DNA of 14,091 bases. Source: SFWF01 sp045539095. GTDB lineage: Bacteria; Bacillota; Clostridia; Oscillospirales; Acutalibacteraceae. The notes under the pieces were generated by a model that worked only from the letters and a program-made list of their open reading frames with translations, made no database searches and was not told where the DNA came from. The translations under genes were made by a program, and so were the position numbers. The stretch lies in assembly GCA_045539095.1 (NCBI GenBank), contig JAZQER010000010.1:1-14091 (forward strand), written 5' to 3'. This document shows, piece by piece, positions 4,889 through 12,522 of the stretch (position 1 is its first letter; every line of letters starts with the position of its first letter).

Positions 4889-7800
4889 ATGGCAAAAAGA
4901 ACAGACATTAAAAAGGTGCTGATAATCGGATCAGGTCCTATCGTTATAGGACAGGCTGCAGAGTTTGACTATGCAGGAACACAGGCCTGTCTCGCACTTA
5001 AAGAGGAGGGCTATGAGGTTGTGCTTTGCAACTCTAACCCCGCTACCATTATGACCGACACGACTATTGCCGACAAGGTTTATATGGAGCCTCTTACCCT
5101 TGAATATATCGCGAAGATCCTCCGTTACGAGAGACCCGATGCGATTCTGCCCGGTATCGGCGGACAGACAGGACTGAATCTTGCTATGCAGCTTGAAAAG
5201 AAGGGCATTCTCCGCGAGTGCGGAGTTGAGCTGCTCGGTACGTCAAGCGAGAGTATCGAGCGCGCAGAGGACCGTGAGCTCTTTAAAGAGCTTTGTGAGG
5301 AGATCGGTGAGCCGACCATTCCTTCTGAAATAACCTACAACCTTGACGAAGCCAAGAAGGCGGCAGAGGCTATCGGCTATCCCGTAGTACTCCGTCCTGC
5401 ATTTACTCTCGGCGGTACAGGCGGTGGCTTTGCAAACAATGAAGCAGAGCTTATCGAAATCGGTACAAACGCTTTCAAGCTTTCTCCTGTTCATCAGGTG
5501 CTTATTGAAAAGAGTGTTCGTGGCTATAAGGAAATCGAGTTCGAGGTTATGCGTGACTCTAATGACCATGCAATAACCATATGCGGTATGGAAAATATCG
5601 ACCCCGTCGGCGTACACACAGGCGACTCTCTCGTTGTGGCTCCCATTATGACCCTTAACGACCATGATTTAAAAATGCTTAATGATTCTGCAATCAAGCT
5701 TATTAAGGCGTTAAAAATCGAGGGCGGCTGTAATGTACAGTTTGCTCTTGACCCCCACTCTTCACAGTATTACCTCATTGAGGTTAATCCCAGAGTTTCG
5801 CGCTCTTCCGCTCTGGCTTCTAAGGCTTCGGGCTATCCGATAGCAAGAGTTACCGCAAAGATTGCCGTAGGTATGGCTCTCGAGGATATCAAGATAGCAA
5901 ACACCAACGCCGCTTTTGAGCCGAGCCTCGACTACGTAATCGCAAAACTTCCCCGCTTCCCCTTTGATAAGTTTACCACCGCTTCAAACCTGCTTGGAAC
6001 ACAGATGAAGGCTACGGGCGAGGTTATGGGAATCGGCTCAACACTTGAAGAATGTCTCCTTAAGGGCATCCGTTCGCTTGAGGTTGGCGTAAATCATCTT
6101 TACCACCATAAGTTTGACAATATGTCCGATGCTGAAATTCTCGACTATATAAAGGAATTCCGCGATGACAACATCTTTGCTATTGCAGAGATACTCTACC
6201 GTGGAGCAACCATAGAGCAGATTCACGAAATTACAAAGATAACTCCATTCTTCTTAGAGGCGATAAAGCGCATTATTGATATGGAAGAAAACCTTAAGGC
6301 TCATCCCTTCAACCTTGACACCTTAAAGTCAGCAAAGAAGATGGGATTCTCGGATAAGTATGTTGCCAGAATGTGGAAGTGCACCGAAATTGATGTCTGG
6401 AACTTCAGAAAAGAGAGTAACCTCTTCCCTGTATTCCGTATGGTCGACACCTGCCACACGGGCGCATATATCCCCTATTTCTACTCTTCCTACTCAGGCG
6501 AAAACGCTTCGATAAAGACAGACAAGAAAAAGATAGTTGTCCTAGGCGCAGGACCTATCCGTATCGGTCAGGGCGTTGAGTTTGACTACTCAACCGTTCA
6601 CGCAGTCACTACCATTAAGAACTCGGGCTATGAAGCAATCATCATAAACAACAACCCCGAAACCGTTTCAACCGACTACACCACCGCAGACAAGCTCTAT
6701 TTCGAGCCGCTCACTCCCGAGGATGTTATGAATATCATCGAGTTTGAAAAGCCTGAGGGCGTTATCGCATCTCTCGGCGGACAGACCGCAATCAACCTTG
6801 CTGAGCCGCTTCGCGCTCGCGGTGTAAAGATAATCGGTACCGACTGCGATGCTATTGAGCGCGCTGAAAACCGTGATAGCTTTGAGAAGATACTAACCGA
6901 GCTTCAGATTCCTCAGCCTAAGGGCAAGGCAGTAACCAGCATTGAAGCAGGCGTTAATGCCGCCGCTTCTATTGGCTATCCCGTACTTGTTCGCCCCTCC
7001 TTCGTACTTGGTGGCCGCGCTATGCAGATAGTTGCAAACGAAGAGCAGCTTCGCCACTACCTCAAGACCGCCGTTGAAATTGATGAGGACAAGCCGGTTC
7101 TCGTTGACAAATACATTCAGGGTAAAGAGGTTGAGGTCGACGCTATCTGCGACGGAAGAAATGTATTCGTACCCGGTATTATGGAGCTTGTAGAGAGAAC
7201 AGGCATCCACTCGGGCGACTCGATTTCCGTTTACCCCACCTTCTCTATCTCAGATAAGGTTAAGGGCAAGATACTCCAGTATGCAAAGGCACTTGGTATC
7301 GGCATCGGCATCGTCGGACTTTACAACATTCAGTTTATTGTTGATGAGAAGGATGACGTTTATATAATCGAAGTTAACCCCCGTTCTTCCAGAACTGTTC
7401 CTTTCCTTTCAAAGTCGACAGGGTACTCACTTGCAGACATTGCAACTGAGGTAATTCTCGGTAAATCCCTCAAGGAGCTTGGAATATTTGACCTGTACCC
7501 GCAAGAAAAGGACCGCTGGTACGTTAAGGTTCCCGTATTCTCCTTCAATAAGCTTCGCGGACTCGACGCTTACCTCTCACCCGAAATGAAGTCTACGGGA
7601 GAAGCAATCGGCTATGACGATAAGCTCAACCGCGCACTCTTTAAGGCTCTGCAGGCAAGCGGAATGAAGGTGCAGAACTACGGCACCGTATTTGCTACCA
7701 TAGCAGATAAGGACAAGGAAGAGGCTCTCCCCCTCATCCGCCGCTTCTATAATCTCGGCTTCAATATTGAGGCTACAAGCGGTACAGCTAAGTTCCTAAA

Positions 7801-8062
7801 AGAAAACGGAATTCGCACCCATGTTCTCAAGAAGCTTCACGAGGACAGTGATGAAATATCACTTGCTATGCGTCAGGGTCATATCGCCTACGTTATCAAC
7901 ACACGCGATATCTCATCTACCAACCAGATGAGTGACGGAACCGAAATCAGAAAGCTTGCTACCGAGAATAATGTTAATATTTTCACCGCTCTTGACACCG
8001 TTAAGGTGCTTCTCGACGTACTTGAGGAAACAACTCTTACAATTTCTACCATTGATGCTTAA
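4889..8062 (+). CDS. carB: Carbamoyl-phosphate synthase large subunit
   Basis: Synthetase subunit that makes carbamoyl phosphate from bicarbonate, ammonia (channelled from the glutaminase subunit CarA) and two ATP. It is full length at 1057 residues. Two homologous halves are visible: GSGPIVIGQAAEFDYAG (14-30) with ATP-grasp loop LGGTGGG (around 173-179), and GAGPIRIGQGVEFDYS (around 553) with LGGRAMQI (around 706). Both ATP-grasp domains keep their metal-binding EVNPR motifs. The C-terminal part from about 932, including NIEATSGTAKFLKENGI, is the MGS-like domain that in relatives binds UMP and other effectors. GGAGG stands 8 nt before the ATG. carA is not next to it nor elsewhere in the window. 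Confidence 0.98.
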   Translation: MAKRTDIKKVLIIGSGPIVIGQAAEFDYAGTQACLALKEEGYEVVLCNSNPATIMTDTTIADKVYMEPLTLEYIAKILRYERPDAILPGIGGQTGLNLAMQLEKKGILRECGVELLGTSSESIERAEDRELFKELCEEIGEPTIPSEITYNLDEAKKAAEAIGYPVVLRPAFTLGGTGGGFANNEAELIEIGTNAFKLSPVHQVLIEKSVRGYKEIEFEVMRDSNDHAITICGMENIDPVGVHTGDSLVVAPIMTLNDHDLKMLNDSAIKLIKALKIEGGCNVQFALDPHSSQYYLIEVNPRVSRSSALASKASGYPIARVTAKIAVGMALEDIKIANTNAAFEPSLDYVIAKLPRFPFDKFTTASNLLGTQMKATGEVMGIGSTLEECLLKGIRSLEVGVNHLYHHKFDNMSDAEILDYIKEFRDDNIFAIAEILYRGATIEQIHEITKITPFFLEAIKRIIDMEENLKAHPFNLDTLKSAKKMGFSDKYVARMWKCTEIDVWNFRKESNLFPVFRMVDTCHTGAYIPYFYSSYSGENASIKTDKKKIVVLGAGPIRIGQGVEFDYSTVHAVTTIKNSGYEAIIINNNPETVSTDYTTADKLYFEPLTPEDVMNIIEFEKPEGVIASLGGQTAINLAEPLRARGVKIIGTDCDAIERAENRDSFEKILTELQIPQPKGKAVTSIEAGVNAAASIGYPVLVRPSFVLGGRAMQIVANEEQLRHYLKTAVEIDEDKPVLVDKYIQGKEVEVDAICDGRNVFVPGIMELVERTGIHSGDSISVYPTFSISDKVKGKILQYAKALGIGIGIVGLYNIQFIVDEKDDVYIIEVNPRSSRTVPFLSKSTGYSLADIATEVILGKSLKELGIFDLYPQEKDRWYVKVPVFSFNKLRGLDAYLSPEMKSTGEAIGYDDKLNRALFKALQASGMKVQNYGTVFATIADKDKEEALPLIRRFYNLGFNIEATSGTAKFLKENGIRTHVLKKLHEDSDEISLAMRQGHIAYVINTRDISSTNQMSDGTEIRKLATENNVNIFTALDTVKVLLDVLEETTLTISTIDA

Positions 8063-8072
8063 GGAGTAGAAA

Positions 8073-8813
8073 ATGAAACAATCTATTTTCAGAGTAGAAA
8101 CAAATAAAAAAATCGCAAAAGACGTTTTTGAGATGACCCTTTCGGGCGATACATCTGACATTACCGCGGCGGGACAGTTTGTTAACATCAAGTGTGAGGG
8201 AATGTTCCTTCGCCGCCCCATTTCGGTTTGCGATTTTTCGGATAACTATTTAAAGCTTATCTATAAGGTTGTAGGTAAAGGCACCGAGTATATGTCAGCC
8301 CTCAAAAAGGGCGCCGAGCTTGATATTTTAACAGGCCTAGGCAACGGATATGACACCGAAAAATCCGGTGACCGCCCACTTCTTATTGGCGGCGGTGTCG
8401 GTGTTCCGCCAATGTATGCGCTCGCTCGTAAGCTTATTTCACAAGGCAAAGAGGTCTCGGTAATACTCGGCTTTAATTCCAAAGACGATGTCTTTTATGA
8501 GGATGAGTTCAAGGCTCTCGGCTGTAAGGTTTTTGTCGCAACAGCCGACGGTACATACGGTGTGAAAGGCTTTGTTACTGACTGTCTAAACTCAGTCGGC
8601 GATTACACCTACTTTTACACCTGCGGACCCGAGCCAATGTTGAAAGCCCTCTACAAAGCAACCGTTACATCGGGACAGTTCAGCTTTGAGGAGCGAATGG
8701 GCTGCGGTTTCGGTGCTTGTATGGGCTGCTCCTGCAAAACTATCACGGGCTATAAGAGAATTTGTAAAGAGGGCCCCGTGCTCGAAAAGGAGGAGATTTT
8801 ATGGGAAGCTTAA
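8073..8813 (+). CDS. pyrK: Dihydroorotate dehydrogenase electron-transfer subunit PyrK
   Basis: FAD and [2Fe-2S] protein that passes electrons from the PyrD flavin to NAD+ in the class 1B enzyme. Of 246 residues: flavin-binding RRPISV (47-52), NAD-binding GGGVGVPP (106-113), CGPEPML (184-190), and the iron-sulfur ligands Cys211, Cys216, Cys219 and Cys231 (C-x4-C-x2-C-x11-C). It starts 10 nt after carB, with AAGGAG (8061-8066) overlapping the carB stop codon. Its 3' end overlaps pyrD by 13 nt, which suggests translational coupling to its partner subunit. Confidence 0.97.
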   Translation: MKQSIFRVETNKKIAKDVFEMTLSGDTSDITAAGQFVNIKCEGMFLRRPISVCDFSDNYLKLIYKVVGKGTEYMSALKKGAELDILTGLGNGYDTEKSGDRPLLIGGGVGVPPMYALARKLISQGKEVSVILGFNSKDDVFYEDEFKALGCKVFVATADGTYGVKGFVTDCLNSVGDYTYFYTCGPEPMLKALYKATVTSGQFSFEERMGCGFGACMGCSCKTITGYKRICKEGPVLEKEEILWEA

Positions 8814-9712
8814 AGGTAAACCTTTGCGGTATTGAGATGGATAACCCCGTAATCCCCGCCAGCGGTACATTCGGCTTTGGCTATGAGTTTGCCGAGCTTT
8901 ACGATATAAACTGTCTTGGTACCTTCTCCTTCAAGGGAACTACAAAAGACCCCCGATTCGGTAACCCCACACCGAGAATTGCAGAATGTCCTAACGGTAT
9001 GATAAATGCAGTCGGACTTCAAAACCCGGGTGTTGAAAAGGTAATTTCTGAGGAGTTGCCGAAACTCGCGAAGTGTTTTAACAAACCCGTTATGGCAAAT
9101 GTAAGCGGTTTTTCGATTGAGGATTATGCCTACACCTGTGAAAAGCTCGATAAAGAGGAACAGGTTGGCTGGCTTGAGGTAAATGTAAGCTGTCCTAACG
9201 TTCACGGCGGAGGTATGAGCTTCGGCACACTACCCGATGCGGCGGCAGAGGTAACAAAAGCCGTGAAATCTGTAACCTCAAAGCCTGTAATTATAAAACT
9301 CTCCCCCAACGTTACCGACATCGTCTCCATCGCAAAGGCTTGCGAGGAGGCAGGTGCAGACGGCATCAGTCTTATTAACACACTTCTCGGTATGAGAATA
9401 GACCTTAAAACAAGAAAACCCGTTATTGCTAATAAAATGGGCGGCTTTTCAGGCCCTGCTATCTTCCCTGTTGCCGTTCGTATGGTATATCAGGTGGCAA
9501 ATGCCGTAAACATTCCCGTTATCGGAATGGGCGGTGTATCTAGTGCAGAGGACGTAATTGAAATGATGTTAGCCGGTGCTACTGCAGTAGAGGTGGGTGC
9601 AGCAAACCTAGTTGACCCCTTTGCTTCGAAGAAAATTATAGAAGATTTACCGAGGGTTATGGAAAAATACGGTATAAATAATTTAAGTGATATAATAGGA
9701 GGAGCGAAATAA
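8801..9712 (+). CDS. pyrD: Dihydroorotate dehydrogenase, class 1B catalytic subunit
   Basis: FMN enzyme oxidising dihydroorotate to orotate (step 4), acting as a PyrD2-PyrK2 heterotetramer in the cytoplasm. Its 303 residues form a TIM barrel. Key features are PASGTFGFG (19-27), Lys45 in SFKGTT, NAVGLQNPG (69-77) and the loop NVSCPNVHGG (128-137) with Cys131, the catalytic base of class 1 enzymes; class 2 uses Ser. Phosphate-binding strands IGMGGVSS (241-248) and VEVGAAN (263-269) follow. AAGGAGGAG (8788-8795) inside pyrK serves the ATG. The TAA stop directly abuts the pyrF ATG. Confidence 0.97.
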   Translation: MGSLKVNLCGIEMDNPVIPASGTFGFGYEFAELYDINCLGTFSFKGTTKDPRFGNPTPRIAECPNGMINAVGLQNPGVEKVISEELPKLAKCFNKPVMANVSGFSIEDYAYTCEKLDKEEQVGWLEVNVSCPNVHGGGMSFGTLPDAAAEVTKAVKSVTSKPVIIKLSPNVTDIVSIAKACEEAGADGISLINTLLGMRIDLKTRKPVIANKMGGFSGPAIFPVAVRMVYQVANAVNIPVIGMGGVSSAEDVIEMMLAGATAVEVGAANLVDPFASKKIIEDLPRVMEKYGINNLSDIIGGAK

Positions 9713-10411
9713 ATGGGTAAGGATGTAATTATCGCATGCGACTTTTCGAGCAAGGAGGCTTGTCTTTCATTTTTAGACAAGTTCACAGGCAGAAAGCCCT
9801 TCGTTAAGATTGGTATGGAGCTTTTCTATGCAGAGGGCCCCGAAATTGTAAAGGAAATTAAGAAGAGAGGCCATAAGATTTTCCTTGACCTCAAACTCCA
9901 CGATATCCCGAACACTGTTAAAAAGAGTATGTCTGTACTCTCACGTCTCGATGTTGATATGACAAATCTTCATGCAGGTGGCACCGTTCGTATGATGGAA
10001 GCCGCTATTGAGGGTCTGACCCGTCCTGACGGCTCAAGACCTATCCTTATAGCAGTGACTCAGCTTACCTCTACCGATCAGGATGCAATGGAGAGTGATC
10101 TTCTCATCCGCGAGCCTATCGACAAGGTTGTTATGCACTATGCTGCTAACGCTAAAAAAGCGGGACTTGACGGTGTTGTTTGCTCTCCTCTTGAGGCCGG
10201 CAAGGTACACGAGACCTGCGGTACCGACTTTGTAACAGTTACCCCCGGTGTTCGTTTTGCTGACGGAGATATCGGTGACCAAAAGCGTGTTATGACTCCT
10301 GCCCAGGCAAAGAAAATCGGCTCTGACTATATCGTAGTCGGCAGACCCATCACCGCAGCAGAAGACCCTGTTGCAGCGTATGAGAGATGCGTTTCGGAAT
10401 TTATAGGATAA
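9713..10411 (+). CDS. pyrF: Orotidine 5'-phosphate decarboxylase
   Basis: Converts OMP to UMP, the last step of the pathway. It has 232 residues, typical of the short bacterial (group 1) enzymes. The catalytic D-x-K-x-x-D motif is DLKLHD (59-64: Asp59, Lys61, Asp64), followed by IPNTV. The C-terminal phosphate-gripper region TPGVRF and DYIVVGRPIT is intact. Its ATG immediately follows the pyrD stop; the Shine-Dalgarno AGGAGGAG (9698-9705) lies within the last codons of pyrD, so translation is probably coupled. It is followed by the only sizeable gap in the operon (85 nt). Confidence 0.97.
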   Translation: MGKDVIIACDFSSKEACLSFLDKFTGRKPFVKIGMELFYAEGPEIVKEIKKRGHKIFLDLKLHDIPNTVKKSMSVLSRLDVDMTNLHAGGTVRMMEAAIEGLTRPDGSRPILIAVTQLTSTDQDAMESDLLIREPIDKVVMHYAANAKKAGLDGVVCSPLEAGKVHETCGTDFVTVTPGVRFADGDIGDQKRVMTPAQAKKIGSDYIVVGRPITAAEDPVAAYERCVSEFIG

Positions 10412-10416
10412 ATTCA

Positions 10417-10451
10417 GCTAAATGCAAAAAGCAAAGCGCAAAATGCAAAAT
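10417..10451 (+). repeat. Five-unit 7-nt tandem repeat (GCAAAAN) before pyrE
   Basis: Successive heptamers from 10417 are GCTAAAT, GCAAAAA, GCAAAGC, GCAAAAT and GCAAAAT: exact 7-nt phase with GC at the start of each unit and a purine-rich remainder. It begins 5 nt after the pyrF stop and is followed by TAAGG and a hairpin (10457-10473). It is non-coding, within the polycistronic mRNA. Such GCAAAAT-rich strings with a trailing hairpin resemble a dispersed intergenic repeat, but copies elsewhere in the genome cannot be seen from here. Confidence 0.65.
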
Positions 10452-10456
10452 TAAGG

Positions 10457-10473
10457 TGTTGCCTTTGGCAACA
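10457..10473 (+). other. Intercistronic hairpin between pyrF and pyrE
   Basis: TGTTGCC (10457-10463) and GGCAACA (10467-10473) form a perfect 7-bp stem with a TTT loop. No T tract follows; AAATATATAAAGGAG leads straight to the pyrE ribosome binding site (AAAGGAG, 10481-10487). It is therefore not a terminator. An mRNA stability or processing element, or the end of a repeat element, are reasonable ideas. Confidence 0.65.
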
Positions 10474-10496
10474 AATATATAAAGGAGACGAGTACA

Positions 10497-11150
10497 ATGG
10501 AAGGTTATAAGAGAGAATTTATCCAGTTTTTAGAGGGTGCAGGAGTGCTCAAATTCGGCGATTTTACCGCAAAGAGTGGCAGAAAGATTCCCTACTTCAT
10601 AAATGCCGGCGACATCAAGACGGGTGACCAAATATGCAAGCTTGGCGAATTTTACGCAAAGGCATATTTTGAGAAGATTGGAAACAAAAAGACCGTTCTT
10701 TACGGACCCGCTTACAAGGGTATTCCGATTGCGGTATCGGTTGCTACTGCACTTTCTCGTGAGGGACTTGATGTTCCCTTCTTCTTCAACCGCAAGGAAG
10801 AAAAGGACCACGGCGAGGGCGGAGTTTTCGTTGGCTATAAGCCGCAGGGTGAGGATATAGTTATCGTTGAGGACGTTATCACTGCTGGAACCGCTATAAG
10901 AGAGAGTATGGAGATTTTAAAATCTCTCGAAAGCTCAAAGGTTGCCGCAGTTTTCGTAATGGTTGACAGAAAAGAAAAGGGCAAAACCGAAAAAAGTGCT
11001 ATGGCTGAGGTTGGAGAGGAGTTCGGCTTCCCTGTTTACTCGGTCGTTGACGTCTATGACATAATCGAATATCTCGAAGAAGACGAAAAAAACCGCGAAA
11101 ATATTGACAGAATCAAGGCTTACCTTGAAATAAACGGAGCAAAGGATTAA
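10497..11150 (+). CDS. pyrE: Orotate phosphoribosyltransferase
   Basis: Joins orotate to PRPP to give OMP (step 5); works as a dimer. It has 217 residues. Visible are KSGRKIPYFINAG (26-38) with the orotate-side residues, the mobile catalytic loop RKEEKDHGEGG (99-109; Lys100, Lys103, His105), and the PRPP-binding motif VIVEDVITAGTA (122-133). AGGAG about 10 nt upstream serves the ATG. It is separated from pyrF by the repeat/hairpin spacer and from pyrB by only 4 nt. Confidence 0.97.
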   Translation: MEGYKREFIQFLEGAGVLKFGDFTAKSGRKIPYFINAGDIKTGDQICKLGEFYAKAYFEKIGNKKTVLYGPAYKGIPIAVSVATALSREGLDVPFFFNRKEEKDHGEGGVFVGYKPQGEDIVIVEDVITAGTAIRESMEILKSLESSKVAAVFVMVDRKEKGKTEKSAMAEVGEEFGFPVYSVVDVYDIIEYLEEDEKNRENIDRIKAYLEINGAKD

Positions 11151-11154
11151 TAAT

Positions 11155-12069
11155 ATGAGAAGTTTGATCGATATTCTCGACCTTTCCACTGCTGAAATTG
11201 ACGAGCTTGTAGCAAAAGCTAACGACATTATCGAAAACCCCGAAAAGTATGCCCACAAGTGTACGGGGAAAAAACTGGCGACACTCTTTTTCGAGCCCTC
11301 GACCAGAACCCGTCTTTCCTTTGAGGCAGCAATGTATGAGCTCGGCGGAAACGTGCTCGGCTTTTCGGAAGCACAGTCATCATCCTCTGCAAAGGGTGAA
11401 AGTGTTGCCGATACCGTTAAGGTTGTCGGCTACTATGCTGATATAATCGCAATGCGCCACCCAAAAGAGGGCGCTCCGCTTGTCGCTTCAATGAACACAG
11501 ATGTACCCGTTATAAATGCAGGTGACGGCGGACACAACCACCCGACACAGACCTTAACCGACCTTCTCACCATAAGTCGTGAAAAGGGTCGTTTCGACGG
11601 GCTCACAGTCGGCTTCTGCGGAGACTTAAAGTTTGGAAGAACCGTCCACTCTCTTATCGGTGCGTTATCTAGGTATGAAAATGTTCGATTTATACTCATT
11701 TCTCCCTCGGAGCTGACTGTTCCCGAGTATCTTAAAAAGGAAGTTTTAGAGGCCAAAAATATCGAGTTTATCGAAACTACCGATCTTGAAAAATATATGC
11801 CCGAGCTAGATATTCTCTACATGACAAGAGTTCAGAGAGAGCGGTTCTTTAACGAGCAGGATTATATTCGCCTCAAGGACAGCTATATACTTAACACCGA
11901 AAAGCTCGAAAACGCAAAGCCTGATCTTTCAATTCTTCATCCCCTGCCCCGTGTCAACGAAATTGCAGTTGCAGTGGATCGCGACCCGAGAGCAAAATAC
12001 TTCGAGCAGGCAAAGAACGGAAAATATATCAGAATGGCGCTCATTCTAAAACTGTTGGAGGTGGAGTAA
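11155..12069 (+). CDS. pyrB: Aspartate carbamoyltransferase catalytic chain
   Basis: Transfers the carbamoyl group to L-aspartate (step 2). It has 304 residues. Carbamoyl-phosphate and aspartate site motifs are FEPSTRTRLSFE (46-57), the loop SSSSAKGES with Lys80, HPTQTLTDLL (129-138), MTRVQRERF (223-231) and HPLPR (262-266); DPRAKYFEQA near the C-terminus is also conserved. Its ribosome binding site is weak (AAAGG within the last codons of pyrE), so translation may depend on pyrE. Its stop abuts the pyrI start, consistent with a class B catalytic-regulatory holoenzyme. Confidence 0.97.
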   Translation: MRSLIDILDLSTAEIDELVAKANDIIENPEKYAHKCTGKKLATLFFEPSTRTRLSFEAAMYELGGNVLGFSEAQSSSSAKGESVADTVKVVGYYADIIAMRHPKEGAPLVASMNTDVPVINAGDGGHNHPTQTLTDLLTISREKGRFDGLTVGFCGDLKFGRTVHSLIGALSRYENVRFILISPSELTVPEYLKKEVLEAKNIEFIETTDLEKYMPELDILYMTRVQRERFFNEQDYIRLKDSYILNTEKLENAKPDLSILHPLPRVNEIAVAVDRDPRAKYFEQAKNGKYIRMALILKLLEVE

Positions 12070-12486
12070 ATGATAATCAGCCCTATTGAAAACGGAATTG
12101 TGCTTGACCACATAAAGGCGGGTAAAGGAATGGAGCTTTATCGGGCTCTCTGTTTAGATAAGCTCGACTGTATGGTTGCTCTTATCACAAACGCCGACAG
12201 TCTTAAAATGGGTAAAAAAGACATCATCAAAATAAACGAGGTAATCGATCTTGACCTTGATATTATCGGCTATATTGACCCCGGTGTTACTGTAAATATC
12301 ATTACTGATACCAAAAACCGCAAGCGTGAAAAGATACAGCCGCCTGAAAAGATTACTGACATTATCCGTTGTAAAAACCCAAGATGTATCACTACTGTCG
12401 AACAGGAGCTTCCTCAGATATTCAAGCTAACAGACAAAGAAAACATGGTTTACCGCTGTATCTACTGTGAATCAAAGGCAAAATAA
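12070..12486 (+). CDS. pyrI: Aspartate carbamoyltransferase regulatory chain
   Basis: Regulatory subunit that binds nucleotides and holds PyrB trimers together, giving allosteric control by CTP/UTP and ATP. It has 138 residues, slightly shorter than the E. coli chain (about 153). The nucleotide-binding domain holds GIVLDHIKAG (9-18); the C-terminal zinc domain has Cys101, Cys106, Cys130 and Cys133 (C-x4-C-x23-C-x2-C), the same spacing as the E. coli protein. The start directly follows the pyrB TAA, with GGAGGTGG (12057-12064) in the end of pyrB. It is the last gene of the operon, before a strong terminator. Confidence 0.97.
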   Translation: MIISPIENGIVLDHIKAGKGMELYRALCLDKLDCMVALITNADSLKMGKKDIIKINEVIDLDLDIIGYIDPGVTVNIITDTKNRKREKIQPPEKITDIIRCKNPRCITTVEQELPQIFKLTDKENMVYRCIYCESKAK

Positions 12487-12488
12487 GT

Positions 12489-12520
12489 AAAACACGCCAA
12501 GAAAAATCTTGGTGTGTTTT
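12489..12520. terminator. Bidirectional terminator between pyrI and clpC
   Basis: AAAACACGCCAAGA (12489-12502) and TCTTGGTGTGTTTT (12507-12520) form a 14-bp stem with one G-U (12496 with 12513) and an AAAA loop. T-rich tails occur on both strands, so it can end both the pyr transcript and the convergent clpC transcript. It begins 2 nt after the pyrI stop and 2 nt from the clpC stop, filling the whole gap. Confidence 0.92.
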
Positions 12521-12522
12521 CT

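Noticed and set aside
4390..4908. Minus-strand open frame across the pyrC-carB junction (172 codons)
   Set aside because: Long, but antisense to the conserved ends of pyrC and the start of carB and with no recognisable domain.
5243..5665. Minus-strand open frame inside carB (140 codons)
   Set aside because: Fully antisense to conserved carB ATP-grasp sequence; a by-product of codon bias rather than a gene.
9691..9696. TATAAT near the end of pyrD as an internal promoter for pyrF
   Set aside because: No convincing -35 box at proper spacing; the sequence encodes conserved-length pyrD C-terminal codons directly before the pyrF ribosome binding site.
10457..10473. Hairpin before pyrE as a terminator or second PyrR attenuator
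   Set aside because: No T tract follows, and no CNGNGA hexaloop or competing pairing is present.
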